NCBI RefSeq assembly: GCF_040358255.1
Contig: NZ_CP132938.1
Span: 2,108,001-2,172,000, forward strand
Reading direction: 5' to 3'
Source: Tunturibacter gelidoferens
GTDB taxonomy: Bacteria > Acidobacteriota > Terriglobia > Terriglobales > Acidobacteriaceae
Length of the DNA: 64,000 bases
The first letter of the stretch is position 1, and the number at the start of each line of letters is the position of its first letter. Shown here in pieces: positions 9,425 through 18,071 of the stretch. Position numbers and translations under genes: made by a program. The notes under the pieces are model-generated. The model made no database searches and was not told where the DNA came from. It was given only the letters and a program-made list of their open reading frames with translations.

Positions 9425-10672
9425 CTAGCTCCCTTCCTGATCGTGCTGGTTGGAGGGGACGATGCTGGTGCTTGGAGGGGCCGGTGGGGGTGGAGCGACC
9501 GGGGAGGCCGGAGGAACCCCATAAGGGTAGGCTACGGCTGCGGCAGAGTTGAAAGAGGTGCGTTGAAAGACTGCCATGAGGCCGGCGACGATGATGAAGA
9601 GCGGCCAGCTATGGGACCAGGACAGAATGTCGAAGGAGTCGAGCAGGAAGAGGATACCAACGAGAATGACCCAGATGGAACCGCGCAAGGCGCTGAAGAG
9701 CCGGTATTGGTAGGCGGGGGTGCCGTCATCTGAGAGGCCGTTCCCTGTGCCGGTCATCTTGTGGACGAAGAGCCAGACGCCGAGTCCGATGAGGAAGAAG
9801 GGGATGATTCGGTGAATGGGGAAGTGGTGGAAGAGGCCTGCGTTGCCGATCAGGAAGATGCAGCCGAGACCAATCAGCCAGAGAGCGCCGGCGGGAAAGC
9901 GGTTACGCGGTGGCGTGAGGCCAGGATCCAGCGGGTAGGCGGGAGCGCCGTAGGGCGGGATCGGGGGTACGGGAGGAGCGTAGTTCTCCCAAGGAGTTCC
10001 CCAGGCGGCGGAGGGCGGCTGCTGGGGCGGATAGCCGGAGGGCGGTGGGGTGTAGGGGCTGCTGGGCGGGGAGTTTGGGACGTCGGGTGTCGGAGCGGTT
10101 CCTTGCGGAACGAAGGGGGCGGCTGAGCCTGATTGGGCTGTGCCGGGCCAGGACTTTCCGAAGCCGAGGCGTTCGCCGAGATCGTTCAGGCCGAAGGGAT
10201 TTGGGAGCAGGGTGCCGTCTCGCCGGGCTTTGGCGGTGTGGTAGGCCTCGATAACCTGGTAGCACACCCAGCCGGCGATAAAGAGCCCGAAGATACCGTG
10301 CTCGTCGGCGAGGCTGACGAGGATCGCGAAGACGACCAGATGCACGACTCCCTTGGCGTATTGGCCGTTGTACATTGCACCTACGCCGGGGATAAAGCCT
10401 AAGAGTGCGGCGAGGCCGGGGTTTGGTGCTCCCGGAGGGATGGGGGGCGGAATGACGCCGCTGGCAGAGTAGTTTACGCCGGCTTCCGCTCCGCTATAGG
10501 CGTAAGAGCCGGCAGCGGGTGGTGGGGCTCCGGCACCTGAGAGTTTGGCGGCGAGGCAGGATTCGCAGAAGACAGCAGAGCCGACGGTGCGGGTGCACTC
10601 CTGGCAGAGTGGCTTGCCGCAGTTCTGGCAGAAAGCAACACGTTCACGTTCAGGATGGTTTGCGCAAGTCAT
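9425..10672 (-). CDS. B-box zinc-finger membrane protein (LiaF/DUF5668-like)
   Basis: A 415-aa protein starting with a B-box-type zinc-binding module: CANHPERERVAFCQNCGKPL then CQECTRTVGSAVFCESC (Cys and His at about residues 3-40). A Gly-rich membrane pair follows (residues 85-150), then a long Pro/Ala-rich linker, and finally several membrane segments (residues 260-290, 335-385) like the LiaF/DUF5668 domain. Its ATG overlaps the anti-sigma stop as ATGA, so translation is probably coupled. It is a likely membrane sensor or partner in the envelope-stress module; this role is inferred from context. Confidence 0.85.
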   Translation of the reverse strand: MTCANHPERERVAFCQNCGKPLCQECTRTVGSAVFCESCLAAKLSGAGAPPPAAGSYAYSGAEAGVNYSASGVIPPPIPPGAPNPGLAALLGFIPGVGAMYNGQYAKGVVHLVVFAILVSLADEHGIFGLFIAGWVCYQVIEAYHTAKARRDGTLLPNPFGLNDLGERLGFGKSWPGTAQSGSAAPFVPQGTAPTPDVPNSPPSSPYTPPPSGYPPQQPPSAAWGTPWENYAPPVPPIPPYGAPAYPLDPGLTPPRNRFPAGALWLIGLGCIFLIGNAGLFHHFPIHRIIPFFLIGLGVWLFVHKMTGTGNGLSDDGTPAYQYRLFSALRGSIWVILVGILFLLDSFDILSWSHSWPLFIIVAGLMAVFQRTSFNSAAAVAYPYGVPPASPVAPPPPAPPSTSIVPSNQHDQEGS

Positions 10673-11679
10673 ACCAATCCCCCTTCCGACTTAATGACAC
10701 TGGGAGTAAAGACAACAAAATTCTGAGACTGGAAGGGGAGAGGGGCCCGGGTACTAACTGACGCTACTAGCTGGATATTGCCGCCGGGGGTTTCGCGACG
10801 GCTGGAGCCAGGGTTGGGTTTGGGGCTGTTCTGCTTCTGGTCATTTTTCTGGCCGGGCTTCTGATCCTTTGGATCATTCGGCTGGGTGCCAGCTGGCTTG
10901 CTGTTTGGCTGGGACGAGTCGTTCTGGTTGGTTGGGGTGCTGGTCGTTCCGGCGGATCCCTCATCGTCGGAAGAGCGCTGCAGATCGCGGACGCGCGATT
11001 CAAGTTCGTAGACGACGCGAAGATTGTCGGAGTAACGGACTACCTTGGCTTTGGCCTCGTAGCAACTACGCAGAATACTGGAGGGTTTGAGGTCGCTGGC
11101 GCGAAGCTGACTGAGGCGGACCCCGGTGAGGTTCATGGTGAGGGCGATGGAGAAGAAGGCCATGGCAGCAGTCATTGCCAAGCGCGGCTGCAGCATGGTC
11201 TGGCCGAAGGAGCGGAGCCCGGAGGTGACGCGAGTGCGGAAGGGAAGCACCTTGGCAGAGGCGAAGGGATTGGTTGCGAGGTTGCCTGACGCGGAGGGAA
11301 GCAGAGTCGGATGGCTGAGGAGCGTATTCGGAGTGCGAAGGTAGTCGGTTCGGCCGAGGACGATCGGGGGTTGGTCTTCTTTGGCGGGGCCGAGGGCGGT
11401 TTTGCCGCTCGTCTGGGCAAGGATGCTCTCAAAGAGGGTGGCGGGGGGTTCGGGGCGGGGAGACTTGAGCATCTCCATCCAGGCGGCTCCGCGCTGGGCG
11501 TCGGCGAGCAGGCCGGCGCAACTGGGGCAGCCGATCATATGGGTGTCGAAGGTGGCCTGATCTGCCGCGGAGAGGGTGCCGTCGAGCGCGTCCACGAGCA
11601 TGGCTTCGCATTGCGCGCAGTGCTGAGGATCGCCGGGTGCGCCGGGTTTGACGCTGCCGAATTGGTTGAAGTCTGCCAC
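10669..11679 (-). CDS. Zinc-finger anti-sigma factor, membrane-anchored
   Basis: A 336-aa protein. The N-terminus has the anti-sigma zinc-finger pattern: CAQCEAMLVDAL then THMIGCPSCAGLL, i.e. H-x3-C-x2-C. This binds ECF sigma factors. A single membrane segment follows near residues 165-185 (LAMTAAMAFFSIALTM). After it come a short helical region and a low-complexity Asn/Gln/Pro/Ser-rich tail. The start is a GTG one base after the sigma-factor stop; its end overlaps the next gene by four bases. It is expected to hold the sigma factor at the membrane until a signal releases it. Confidence 0.88.
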   Translation of the reverse strand: MADFNQFGSVKPGAPGDPQHCAQCEAMLVDALDGTLSAADQATFDTHMIGCPSCAGLLADAQRGAAWMEMLKSPRPEPPATLFESILAQTSGKTALGPAKEDQPPIVLGRTDYLRTPNTLLSHPTLLPSASGNLATNPFASAKVLPFRTRVTSGLRSFGQTMLQPRLAMTAAMAFFSIALTMNLTGVRLSQLRASDLKPSSILRSCYEAKAKVVRYSDNLRVVYELESRVRDLQRSSDDEGSAGTTSTPTNQNDSSQPNSKPAGTQPNDPKDQKPGQKNDQKQNSPKPNPGSSRRETPGGNIQLVASVSTRAPLPFQSQNFVVFTPSVIKSEGGLV

Positions 11680-11680
11680 T

Positions 11681-12496
11681 TTAAACCACCTGCCCTTCTA
11701 TACGTTGCAGAAGCCTTGCTAGTTCCCCGCGACCGCGGCTGATGCGGCTTTTTACCGTACCTTCGGGTATGCGGAGAACCTGTGATATCTCTTTGTAATC
11801 CATATCCTCGAGATCGCGGAGGATAACAGCTTCGCGAAGCTCTGGGGAGAGCTGCTTTAGCGCGTTTTGGACGCGAACTTTGAGCTCGAGACCGGCGACA
11901 TGATGTTCCTGAGAGGGCCGGGGGTCGGCGAGCCGGTCGGCCATGGTGGGACCGTCTTCTTCGCCGTCAAAGGTGGCGTCGAGGGACTCGGAGGCGCGCT
12001 CGAGGCGGGTGCGGCGGAAGTGGTCGACCAGGAGATTGCGGGCCAGCGTGGTGATCCAGGTCTGGAAACTGCCCTTCTGGGTGTCGAAGCTGGAGAGGTT
12101 CTTGTAGAGCTTCAGGAAGACTTCTTGCGTCAGGTCTTCGGCGTCGGTACCCGAACCGGTGAAACGATAGCAGATGGCGTAGATACGGCGGTGCTGGGAG
12201 GCGACCAGCTGCTGCCAGGCCTGCGAGTCGCCGGCCATGCACTGGCGTACCAGTTTGGCGACTGCTTCCTGCGCTGCTTCCTGTTCTGGGGTACGCTCCA
12301 ACTTCGCCTCAAGTGATTTTGTCGGTGGGAGAAGTGTACCGCGTGGAACGGGCGCTGGATTGATTTGTTGCTGTTGGATATGTGGGTTCTCGATAGCCTT
12401 AAGAGCAGGCTGCGAGATGTGCTGCGCGGGGATTCTGGGCAGACGGCGCGTCGCAACTTTGAGCTCTGTGTATCGGCTCGCGGTTGGAATCGTCAT
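11681..12496 (-). CDS. ECF-family RNA polymerase sigma factor
   Basis: About 271 aa. Region 2 has DAEDLTQEVFLKLYKNLSSF and TWITTLARNLLVDHFRR; region 4 has LSPELREAVILRDLEDMDYK and the helix-turn-helix IPEGTVKSRISRGR. It is longer than most ECF factors because about 75 Pro/Gln-rich residues precede region 2. I choose the ATG at 12496: the ATG at 12511 lies inside the stem of the terminator of the upstream gene. It heads the four-gene operon with anti-sigma, B-box and DUF4097 proteins and probably autoregulates it. Confidence 0.92.
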   Translation of the reverse strand: MTIPTASRYTELKVATRRLPRIPAQHISQPALKAIENPHIQQQQINPAPVPRGTLLPPTKSLEAKLERTPEQEAAQEAVAKLVRQCMAGDSQAWQQLVASQHRRIYAICYRFTGSGTDAEDLTQEVFLKLYKNLSSFDTQKGSFQTWITTLARNLLVDHFRRTRLERASESLDATFDGEEDGPTMADRLADPRPSQEHHVAGLELKVRVQNALKQLSPELREAVILRDLEDMDYKEISQVLRIPEGTVKSRISRGRGELARLLQRIEGQVV

Positions 12497-12502
12497 GTGT
12501 AA

Positions 12503-12534
12503 AACGCCCATGCATTGCTATACGCATGGGCGTT
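12503..12534 (-). terminator. Hairpin terminator after sodC
   Basis: Perfect 11-bp inverted repeat, 12503-12513 with 12524-12534, around a 10-base loop. Read leftward it ends in GGGCGTTTT, so it probably terminates sodC about 35 bases after its stop. The stem covers one possible upstream start of the sigma-factor gene. Confidence 0.75.
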
Positions 12535-12567
12535 CCGGTTTGTTCAAAGATGGACAGTGGATGTGGG

Positions 12568-13095
12568 TTAGGGAGTAGGAGCCGAGATGACGCCGCAGGC
12601 GATGCGGTTGCCGGAGTTGCCGGAGGGGTCGGTCTTCATGTCGTCGCCCTTCTCGTGGATGACGATGGAGGTTCCGCCGTTGGCGAGGATGCTGTTGGCG
12701 GCGGCAGGGTCCATCGAGAGATAGTCGACGTTGAAGGTGGCCTGGCCGAGATGGCCTTCGCCGATGGTGACATTGGTCGGCAGGTCGCCCGCGTGGTGTC
12801 CCATGGGGTTCTGGAAGCCATGTTGCTTATTCTCGGGGTTGAAGTGACCGCCGGCGGTCTTGAAGTCGGGTGCGTCGCAGAGCGGTTTGGCGTGGATGTG
12901 GACACCGTGCTCGCCTACGGGAAGGTTCTTGAGGTCGAGCTTGATGTGAACACCTTTCTTCGTAGGGCTGAAGGTAGCGGTGCCTGCGTCCTCGCCGGTG
13001 GCGGTCTTGATGGGGACGACAACGGCATCTTTTGGTTTGGCGAAGGCTGGAACGACGAGAAGACTGAGAGTGACGGCGGCGAGGATGCTGCGCAT
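12568..13095 (-). CDS. sodC: Cu/Zn superoxide dismutase, exported
   Basis: Converts superoxide to hydrogen peroxide and oxygen in the periplasm. 175 aa with a Sec signal peptide ending near PAFA. Metal ligands are recognisable in GEHGVHIHAKPLC, GGHFNPENKQHG and HHAGDLPT; the C-terminal block GNSGNRIACGVI carries the active-site Arg and the second disulfide Cys. Length and motif order match bacterial SodC. It is followed by its own hairpin terminator and is divergent from the S10 peptidase. Confidence 0.95.
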   Translation of the reverse strand: MRSILAAVTLSLLVVPAFAKPKDAVVVPIKTATGEDAGTATFSPTKKGVHIKLDLKNLPVGEHGVHIHAKPLCDAPDFKTAGGHFNPENKQHGFQNPMGHHAGDLPTNVTIGEGHLGQATFNVDYLSMDPAAANSILANGGTSIVIHEKGDDMKTDPSGNSGNRIACGVISAPTP

Positions 13096-13187
13096 AAGCT
13101 GTTTCTCCGAATTACCTACACATGAGAATAGCGAAGTATTTGTTTGGGTTGCGTGCTGTTTCGAAACATCTATGTAAAATTTGGATC

Positions 13188-14735
13188 ATGATTTCAACGC
13201 GGTCCTCGATCCTGACGAAGTTGCTTGTTTTTTCGTTCCTTCCAACGATTTTTTCTGCTGTGGTTGCTCTCTCTGCGACTGCGCAGACCGCGCCGGATGC
13301 GAAGCCGGTGGATGCGAAACCCGCAGCTACGCCAGGACTGTCGGTCACACTGCCACCCCTGCCGGCGGATGCTCACGTGGATCAGACGATGCAGTTTGAG
13401 GGAAAGACGCTGCACTACACCGTGACCGTAGGCACGCTGCCGGTGCGGGATAGTAAAGGCGGGCTGAGCGGGGAGGTCGTCTATACCTCGTACGTTGTCG
13501 AGGGGAAGGACCGGCCGGTTACGTTTGCGTTCAATGGCGGACCCGGTGCGGCTTCGGTGTATCTGAACCTGGGGGCGATTGGGCCGAAGAGGGTGGCGTT
13601 CGGGGCGGAGGGGCAGAGTCCGTCGGATCCAGCTACTCTGATGGACAATCCGGGGACGTGGCTGGATTTTACGGATCTGGTTTTTATCGACCCGATCGGG
13701 ACGGGGTTTTCTCGTTCGCTCGTGTCGGAGGAGGAGTCGAAGAAGCAGTTCTATGGCCCGGACCAGGATATTGCGTATCTGTCGCGGAACATCTACGACT
13801 GGCTGGTGAAGAACGGGCGGCTGCAGTCTCGCAAGTACATTGTGGGCGAGAGCTACGGGGGGTATCGCGGGCCGAGGCTGACGGCTTACCTGCAATCGCA
13901 GACTGGCGTCGCGGTGAATGGGTTGGTGCTAGTTTCGCCGGCGCTGGCTCCGCAGGCTGGTTCGCAGGATATCTCGCCGATTCCGTGGATGATCACACTG
14001 CCTTCGATCGTCGCGGCGAACTATGAGCGACAAGGGAAGCTGACGAACGAGAGTATGGCCGAGGTGATCGACTACACGCGCGGCGAGTATGCGGTGGATT
14101 TGATGAAGGGCAACAGCGATCCGGCGGCGACGCCTCGTCTGGTGAAGAGGGTGACGGAGCTGACGGGGCTTGATCCGACGTTTGTGAAGCAGTCGGGTGG
14201 GCGGCTGGAGACGCAGGCGTTTCTGCGGGAAGAGTTTCGTGAGACGGGCAAGCTGGGGAGTCGCTATGACCCGAATGTGACGGCTTACGATCCGTTTCCT
14301 TACAACCCGACGCAGGAGACGCAGGACCCGATTCTGTTGAGCATTATTGCGCCGACGACTACGGCGATGGTGGATTTTGTGACTCGCACGGTTGGTTGGA
14401 AGACGGATGCGAGCTATAACGCGCTGTCGTTCGATGTGAACAGAATGTGGGATAACAGCGGGCGGAATGGCGCGTTTTCGGGGTCGGCTTCTGCGACAGA
14501 TCTGAGGGTTGCGGTGGCTACCGATCCGAAGCTGCGCGTGGTGATTGCGCATGGATGGGCGGATCTGTCTTGTCCGTTTATGGGGTCGGTGCTGACGGTG
14601 AGCCAGATTCCGCCGATGGGCGATCCGACGCGGGTGCAGGTGCATGAGTACCCCGGTGGGCACATGTACTATGCGCGGCCAGCCAGTTCGCTGGCGCTGC
14701 GCAAGGATGTGATGGAGATGGTGTCGAAGCACTGA
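13188..14735 (+). CDS. Secreted S10-family serine carboxypeptidase
   Basis: About 515 aa. A signal peptide ends near ATAQ. The alpha/beta-hydrolase core follows with the substrate-binding block FAFNGGPGAASVYLN, the catalytic serine in GESYGGYRG (Ser near residue 222), the Asp in AHGWADLSCP and the His in PGGHMYY. This is the full Ser-Asp-His triad of peptidase family S10, which removes C-terminal residues from peptides. I use the ATG at 13188 because the 22 residues upstream would place non-signal sequence before the signal peptide. Likely acts outside the cytoplasm on peptides. Confidence 0.9.
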   Translation: MISTRSSILTKLLVFSFLPTIFSAVVALSATAQTAPDAKPVDAKPAATPGLSVTLPPLPADAHVDQTMQFEGKTLHYTVTVGTLPVRDSKGGLSGEVVYTSYVVEGKDRPVTFAFNGGPGAASVYLNLGAIGPKRVAFGAEGQSPSDPATLMDNPGTWLDFTDLVFIDPIGTGFSRSLVSEEESKKQFYGPDQDIAYLSRNIYDWLVKNGRLQSRKYIVGESYGGYRGPRLTAYLQSQTGVAVNGLVLVSPALAPQAGSQDISPIPWMITLPSIVAANYERQGKLTNESMAEVIDYTRGEYAVDLMKGNSDPAATPRLVKRVTELTGLDPTFVKQSGGRLETQAFLREEFRETGKLGSRYDPNVTAYDPFPYNPTQETQDPILLSIIAPTTTAMVDFVTRTVGWKTDASYNALSFDVNRMWDNSGRNGAFSGSASATDLRVAVATDPKLRVVIAHGWADLSCPFMGSVLTVSQIPPMGDPTRVQVHEYPGGHMYYARPASSLALRKDVMEMVSKH

Positions 14736-14838
14736 CAGGGTCCTGCCGGACGGGCCGCCTGCGCGGCGGGCGGCCACTTCGTGGCGGGTGTACCTTGTCT
14801 TGGCTGAGTGGCTGTTGTGTGCCTCGCGTTGCTCGGCT

Positions 14839-15453
14839 TCAACTGCTGCTTTGGATCGAGAGGAACTCCAGTTGCTCGGTGTGCTGGTCGTCGAGGAAGG
14901 GCTCGAAGTGGGTGCGGCAGCGGGCTTCGTAGAGGCCGGCGGCGCCTACGAGGACGAGCTCTTGGCTTTGTCCCAGGCGCTGGGTGTGGATGGCGGGGGC
15001 GCCGCAGACCATGCAGACGGCGGAGAGCTTAGTGACCTCGTCGGCGATGGCCATGAGAGCGGGAATGGGGCCGAAGGGCTCGGCGTTGAAGGTGGTGTCG
15101 AGGCCTGCAATGATGATGCGTTTGCCTAGGTGAACGAGCTCCACGGTGATGGGGAGGATGGTGTCGTCGAAGAACTGAGCCTCGTCGATACCGATGACGT
15201 CGATGGTGTCTAACTGAGGCAATAATGAGGCTTTGAGGTGCTCCACATTGGTGACGGTGCTGGCTTCGTGGGTTTGGGAGCTGTGGCTGGCGATGGAGGT
15301 GCGGTGGTAGCGGAGATCGATGTCGGGCTTGTAGCAGGCGACGCGCTGGCGGGCGATGCGGGCGCGTTTGAGGCGGCGGATGAGCTCTTCGGATTTTCCG
15401 GAGAACATGGGGCCTACGATGGTTTCGATTCTGCCTGGGATGGGGTGGGTCAT
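14839..15453 (-). CDS. tdk: Thymidine kinase
   Basis: Type II thymidine kinase, phosphorylating thymidine to dTMP in the salvage pathway. 204 aa, normal for the family. Walker A is GPMFSGKS near residues 14-21, the DEAQFF motif gives the catalytic region, and AGLDTTFNAEPF is the lasso-adjacent conserved block. Zinc ligands are CMVCG and a later CRTHF, where the usual final Cys is His. The ATG at 15453 begins just before the conserved core; the 69 residues that could be read upstream are Pro/Lys-rich and not conserved. Confidence 0.93.
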   Translation of the reverse strand: MTHPIPGRIETIVGPMFSGKSEELIRRLKRARIARQRVACYKPDIDLRYHRTSIASHSSQTHEASTVTNVEHLKASLLPQLDTIDVIGIDEAQFFDDTILPITVELVHLGKRIIIAGLDTTFNAEPFGPIPALMAIADEVTKLSAVCMVCGAPAIHTQRLGQSQELVLVGAAGLYEARCRTHFEPFLDDQHTEQLEFLSIQSSS

Positions 15454-15869
15454 TGTGCGGAGGCCTTTGTTGGGGTCTCTGGTTATCCTAAACGGCGCTT
15501 GCGGTGGATTTCCGGGGAGTAATTTTTTTGCCGGGAGAAATGTGGTTTTTGCTGGGGGTTTTGGGAAAAACGGCGTTTTGATTGTGGTTTTTTGGTGGTG
15601 AGAACGTGGTGGATTGCGTGGTAGACGCGGTGATTTGGCAGCGTGTTTTTCTGATCTCAAAGATGTGACAGCTTGGTGAAGTTTTTTTTTGCCTCACGCA
15701 AAAACGATTTTGACGCTTGACCGCAGCCTTGGGGCAACCGTAGTATCCATCCACCGACGACACAGCGCACCAACGACGAAGCCTTGCAATCCCACTTTGG
15801 TTGTACTCTCCCACGCTTCTCCCACAACTGCTCCAGACAGACAAACCCAATTCAACGAGGATTTTAGCT
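15454..15869. other. Intergenic region upstream of the sedolisin gene
   Basis: About 416 bases between divergent tdk and the sedolisin gene, with an AT-richer middle and runs of T (15681-15690). Apart from a likely promoter at 15717-15746 nothing recognisable was found. The resulting leader of the sedolisin mRNA would be about 115 bases. Confidence 0.5.
15717..15746 (+). promoter_or_regulatory. Putative sigma70-type promoter of the sedolisin gene
   Basis: TTGACC (15717-15722) and TAGTAT (15741-15746) are separated by 18 bases, a good match to -35 and -10 boxes. It lies about 120 bases before the chosen start of the sedolisin gene. Seen by eye only. Confidence 0.4.
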
Positions 15870-17957
15870 ATGACGCAGCACTACTTTCGTAATCATGTCT
15901 CTCCTCGCCTTACCTTCGCCGCTGCGCTTGGAGTTCTGGCGCTGACGGCGGGTTCGGCATTTGCTGCCACGGCCGGCCAGACGAACCTGGGCCCAGAAGA
16001 CGAGTCGAAGCAGATTTCAGTGACTGTTTGGCTGAATCCGCATAACAAGGCCGCTTTGGATACGGCGGTTCAGCAGATGTATGACAAGGAGTCAGCGAGC
16101 TATCATCACTTTCTGACGCTGAAGCAGTTCAACGAGCAGTACGCGCCGACTGCGAAGGAAGCCGGTGTGGTTCGCGAATATCTGGCGGCTCACAATCTGA
16201 AGGTCAAGTCGACCGAGAAGAACAATCGGTTTGTTGTGGCTGAGGGCCGGGTTGGGGACGCGCAGGCGGCTTTCAATACGAAGATCAACCGGGTGATGGT
16301 GAACGGAGAGGTTCACCATGCCAACACGGCGGAGGCTTCGGTTACAGGAGAAGCGGCTCCGCTGGTGGCTACGGTGCAGGGGCTGAGCGATCTCAAATAT
16401 CGAGCGCTGGTGAAGCCTTCCGTCAACCCGGAGAGCGGCGTGCCTTATGAGGGGGTTTCGCCATCCGCGGTTGGCGCCGATGGACTGTTCTACAGCGCGG
16501 ACTGTCTCCGTGGGGCTGCGTCGAAGGTTTTCAAGACGGACGGCGGATTTCCGGAGGCGTTCTACGCGGGCAACCTGTATGGGGCGAGCATTACCAATGC
16601 CAAACCGCCTAACCTGCCGCCGTGCGGCTACGATGCGGCTGAGATCCAAGAGGCGTACGGCCTGAAGCCGCTTTATAAGAAGGGCCTGGATGGGGCCGGG
16701 CAGACCATCGTTATTGTCGATGCCTTTGGCTCGAACAGTATCGTGTCAGATGCCAATCTGTTTTCTCAACTGAATGGATTACCTGCGCTCACGCCATCGA
16801 ACTTCCAGATCGTGGAGCCGACTGGGCCGGCTACCTGCACAGCTACCAACGGATGCATTGCGGGGAACTGGCAGTACGAGACGACGCTGGACGTGGAATG
16901 GGCACACGCGATTGCGCCGAATGCCAATATCGTCCTGGTGTTGGGAGCAGACAACTCATTTACCAACCTCGATCTTTCCAACCTTGCTGCGATCCAGAAT
17001 GGATATGGCAACGTGATCTCGAACAGCTTCGGGATTTCAGAGATAGCGCTGAAGGAGTTAGATCCGTCGGAGCTGGTGGTAGAGAACGGGATTGCGCAGA
17101 TCGCTGCGGCATTGGGCATCTCGCTGAACGTATCTACCGGCGATAGCGGGGATGAACTGATCACGAATAATGCCGACTTCGGCATCAACGCGGTCTCTGT
17201 CAACGCAAATGCCGACTCTCCGTATGCGACGGCGGTTGGCGGCACGAGTACGTTTCTGGACGCCCACAACAACATCAAACTGCAGACGGGATGGGGTTTG
17301 AACCTTGCGCGAATCGCCAACGCGAATCCGAATCCTCCGGTGATTCCTCCACTCCTCTTTGGTTTTCAGTCTGGTTCGGGGGGAGGCACCAGCGTTGTCT
17401 ATGCCAAACCTAAGTTCCAAAAGAGCCTGAAGGGGAAGTTCCGCCTGCTGCCGGATATCTCTATGAATGCGGACCCACAGACCGGCAACGAGGTCGTTGT
17501 TTCGCCCGATGGAGTTCCTGCTCACGGGACTCAAGTGCTGGTGTTCGGGGGGACGAGTCTTTCTTGCCCGATGTTCTCCGGCTACTGGGCGATCGCGAAC
17601 CAGGCTGCCGGAGCGCCGCTTGGACAGGCTGCGCCAATTCTTTATGAGTTGTCTGAGGGTGCAATCATAGACGTCAATGTGACACCAGTCGATACGCTGC
17701 TGAACGTATCGGGACTTATCATCGATCCGCCGAATAGTCCGATCTTTGAGAGTCAGTCTGCTCTGGCGCAACCGTTGGAGAACACGAAGCTGTTTGTGAG
17801 TGCGTTGTACAACAGCCCGAGTTCGACTCGCTGGGACGTGCTGACGTTCGGGACGGACTCGTCGCTGGTCACGGGCCCCGGCTGGGACAACGTGACTGGA
17901 CTGGGTACGCCGAATGGAGCGACGTTCATCAACGACGTAGTTAAGGCTGTGCAGTAG
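15870..17957 (+). CDS. Secreted sedolisin (peptidase S53) with activation domain
   Basis: Pro-kumamolisin-type acid serine peptidase, about 695 aa. After a signal peptide (ending near SAFA) comes the S53 pro-domain (about residues 35-190), with SVWLNPHNKAALDTAVQQMY-type family sequence. The catalytic domain has the Glu/Asp pair in YETTLDVEWAHA (about Glu337 and Asp341) and the nucleophile in GGTSLSCPMF (about Ser563). The C-terminal calcium-site segment GPGWDNVTGLGTPNG is present. Full length and apparently active. The ATG at 15870 has CGAGGA upstream and starts the signal peptide directly. Acid-active exopeptidases suit a soil acidobacterium. The unknown secreted protein follows 114 bases later. 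Confidence 0.93.
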   Translation: MTQHYFRNHVSPRLTFAAALGVLALTAGSAFAATAGQTNLGPEDESKQISVTVWLNPHNKAALDTAVQQMYDKESASYHHFLTLKQFNEQYAPTAKEAGVVREYLAAHNLKVKSTEKNNRFVVAEGRVGDAQAAFNTKINRVMVNGEVHHANTAEASVTGEAAPLVATVQGLSDLKYRALVKPSVNPESGVPYEGVSPSAVGADGLFYSADCLRGAASKVFKTDGGFPEAFYAGNLYGASITNAKPPNLPPCGYDAAEIQEAYGLKPLYKKGLDGAGQTIVIVDAFGSNSIVSDANLFSQLNGLPALTPSNFQIVEPTGPATCTATNGCIAGNWQYETTLDVEWAHAIAPNANIVLVLGADNSFTNLDLSNLAAIQNGYGNVISNSFGISEIALKELDPSELVVENGIAQIAAALGISLNVSTGDSGDELITNNADFGINAVSVNANADSPYATAVGGTSTFLDAHNNIKLQTGWGLNLARIANANPNPPVIPPLLFGFQSGSGGGTSVVYAKPKFQKSLKGKFRLLPDISMNADPQTGNEVVVSPDGVPAHGTQVLVFGGTSLSCPMFSGYWAIANQAAGAPLGQAAPILYELSEGAIIDVNVTPVDTLLNVSGLIIDPPNSPIFESQSALAQPLENTKLFVSALYNSPSSTRWDVLTFGTDSSLVTGPGWDNVTGLGTPNGATFINDVVKAVQ

Positions 17958-18071
17958 AAGCAGGATTAGATCTTTCGAGGTTGTATCCGGGCCGGAGGTC
18001 TCATGCGAAACGATCCGCCAGAGACTCCGGCCGGAAGTACGTCCATCTTTGAAAACTCAATGAGGACACTT

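Noticed and set aside
7409..9733. Rightward frame of 774 codons across the DUF4097 gene
   Set aside because: It is antisense to a recognised gene, has low-complexity Gly/Val/Asp composition and lies beyond a strong rightward terminator.
12497..12511. Earlier ATG start for the ECF sigma factor
   Set aside because: It sits in the sodC terminator hairpin; the ATG at 12496 is free of it.
15454..15660. N-terminal extension of thymidine kinase by 69 residues
   Set aside because: Low-complexity Pro/Lys sequence; the family begins at the Met at 15453.
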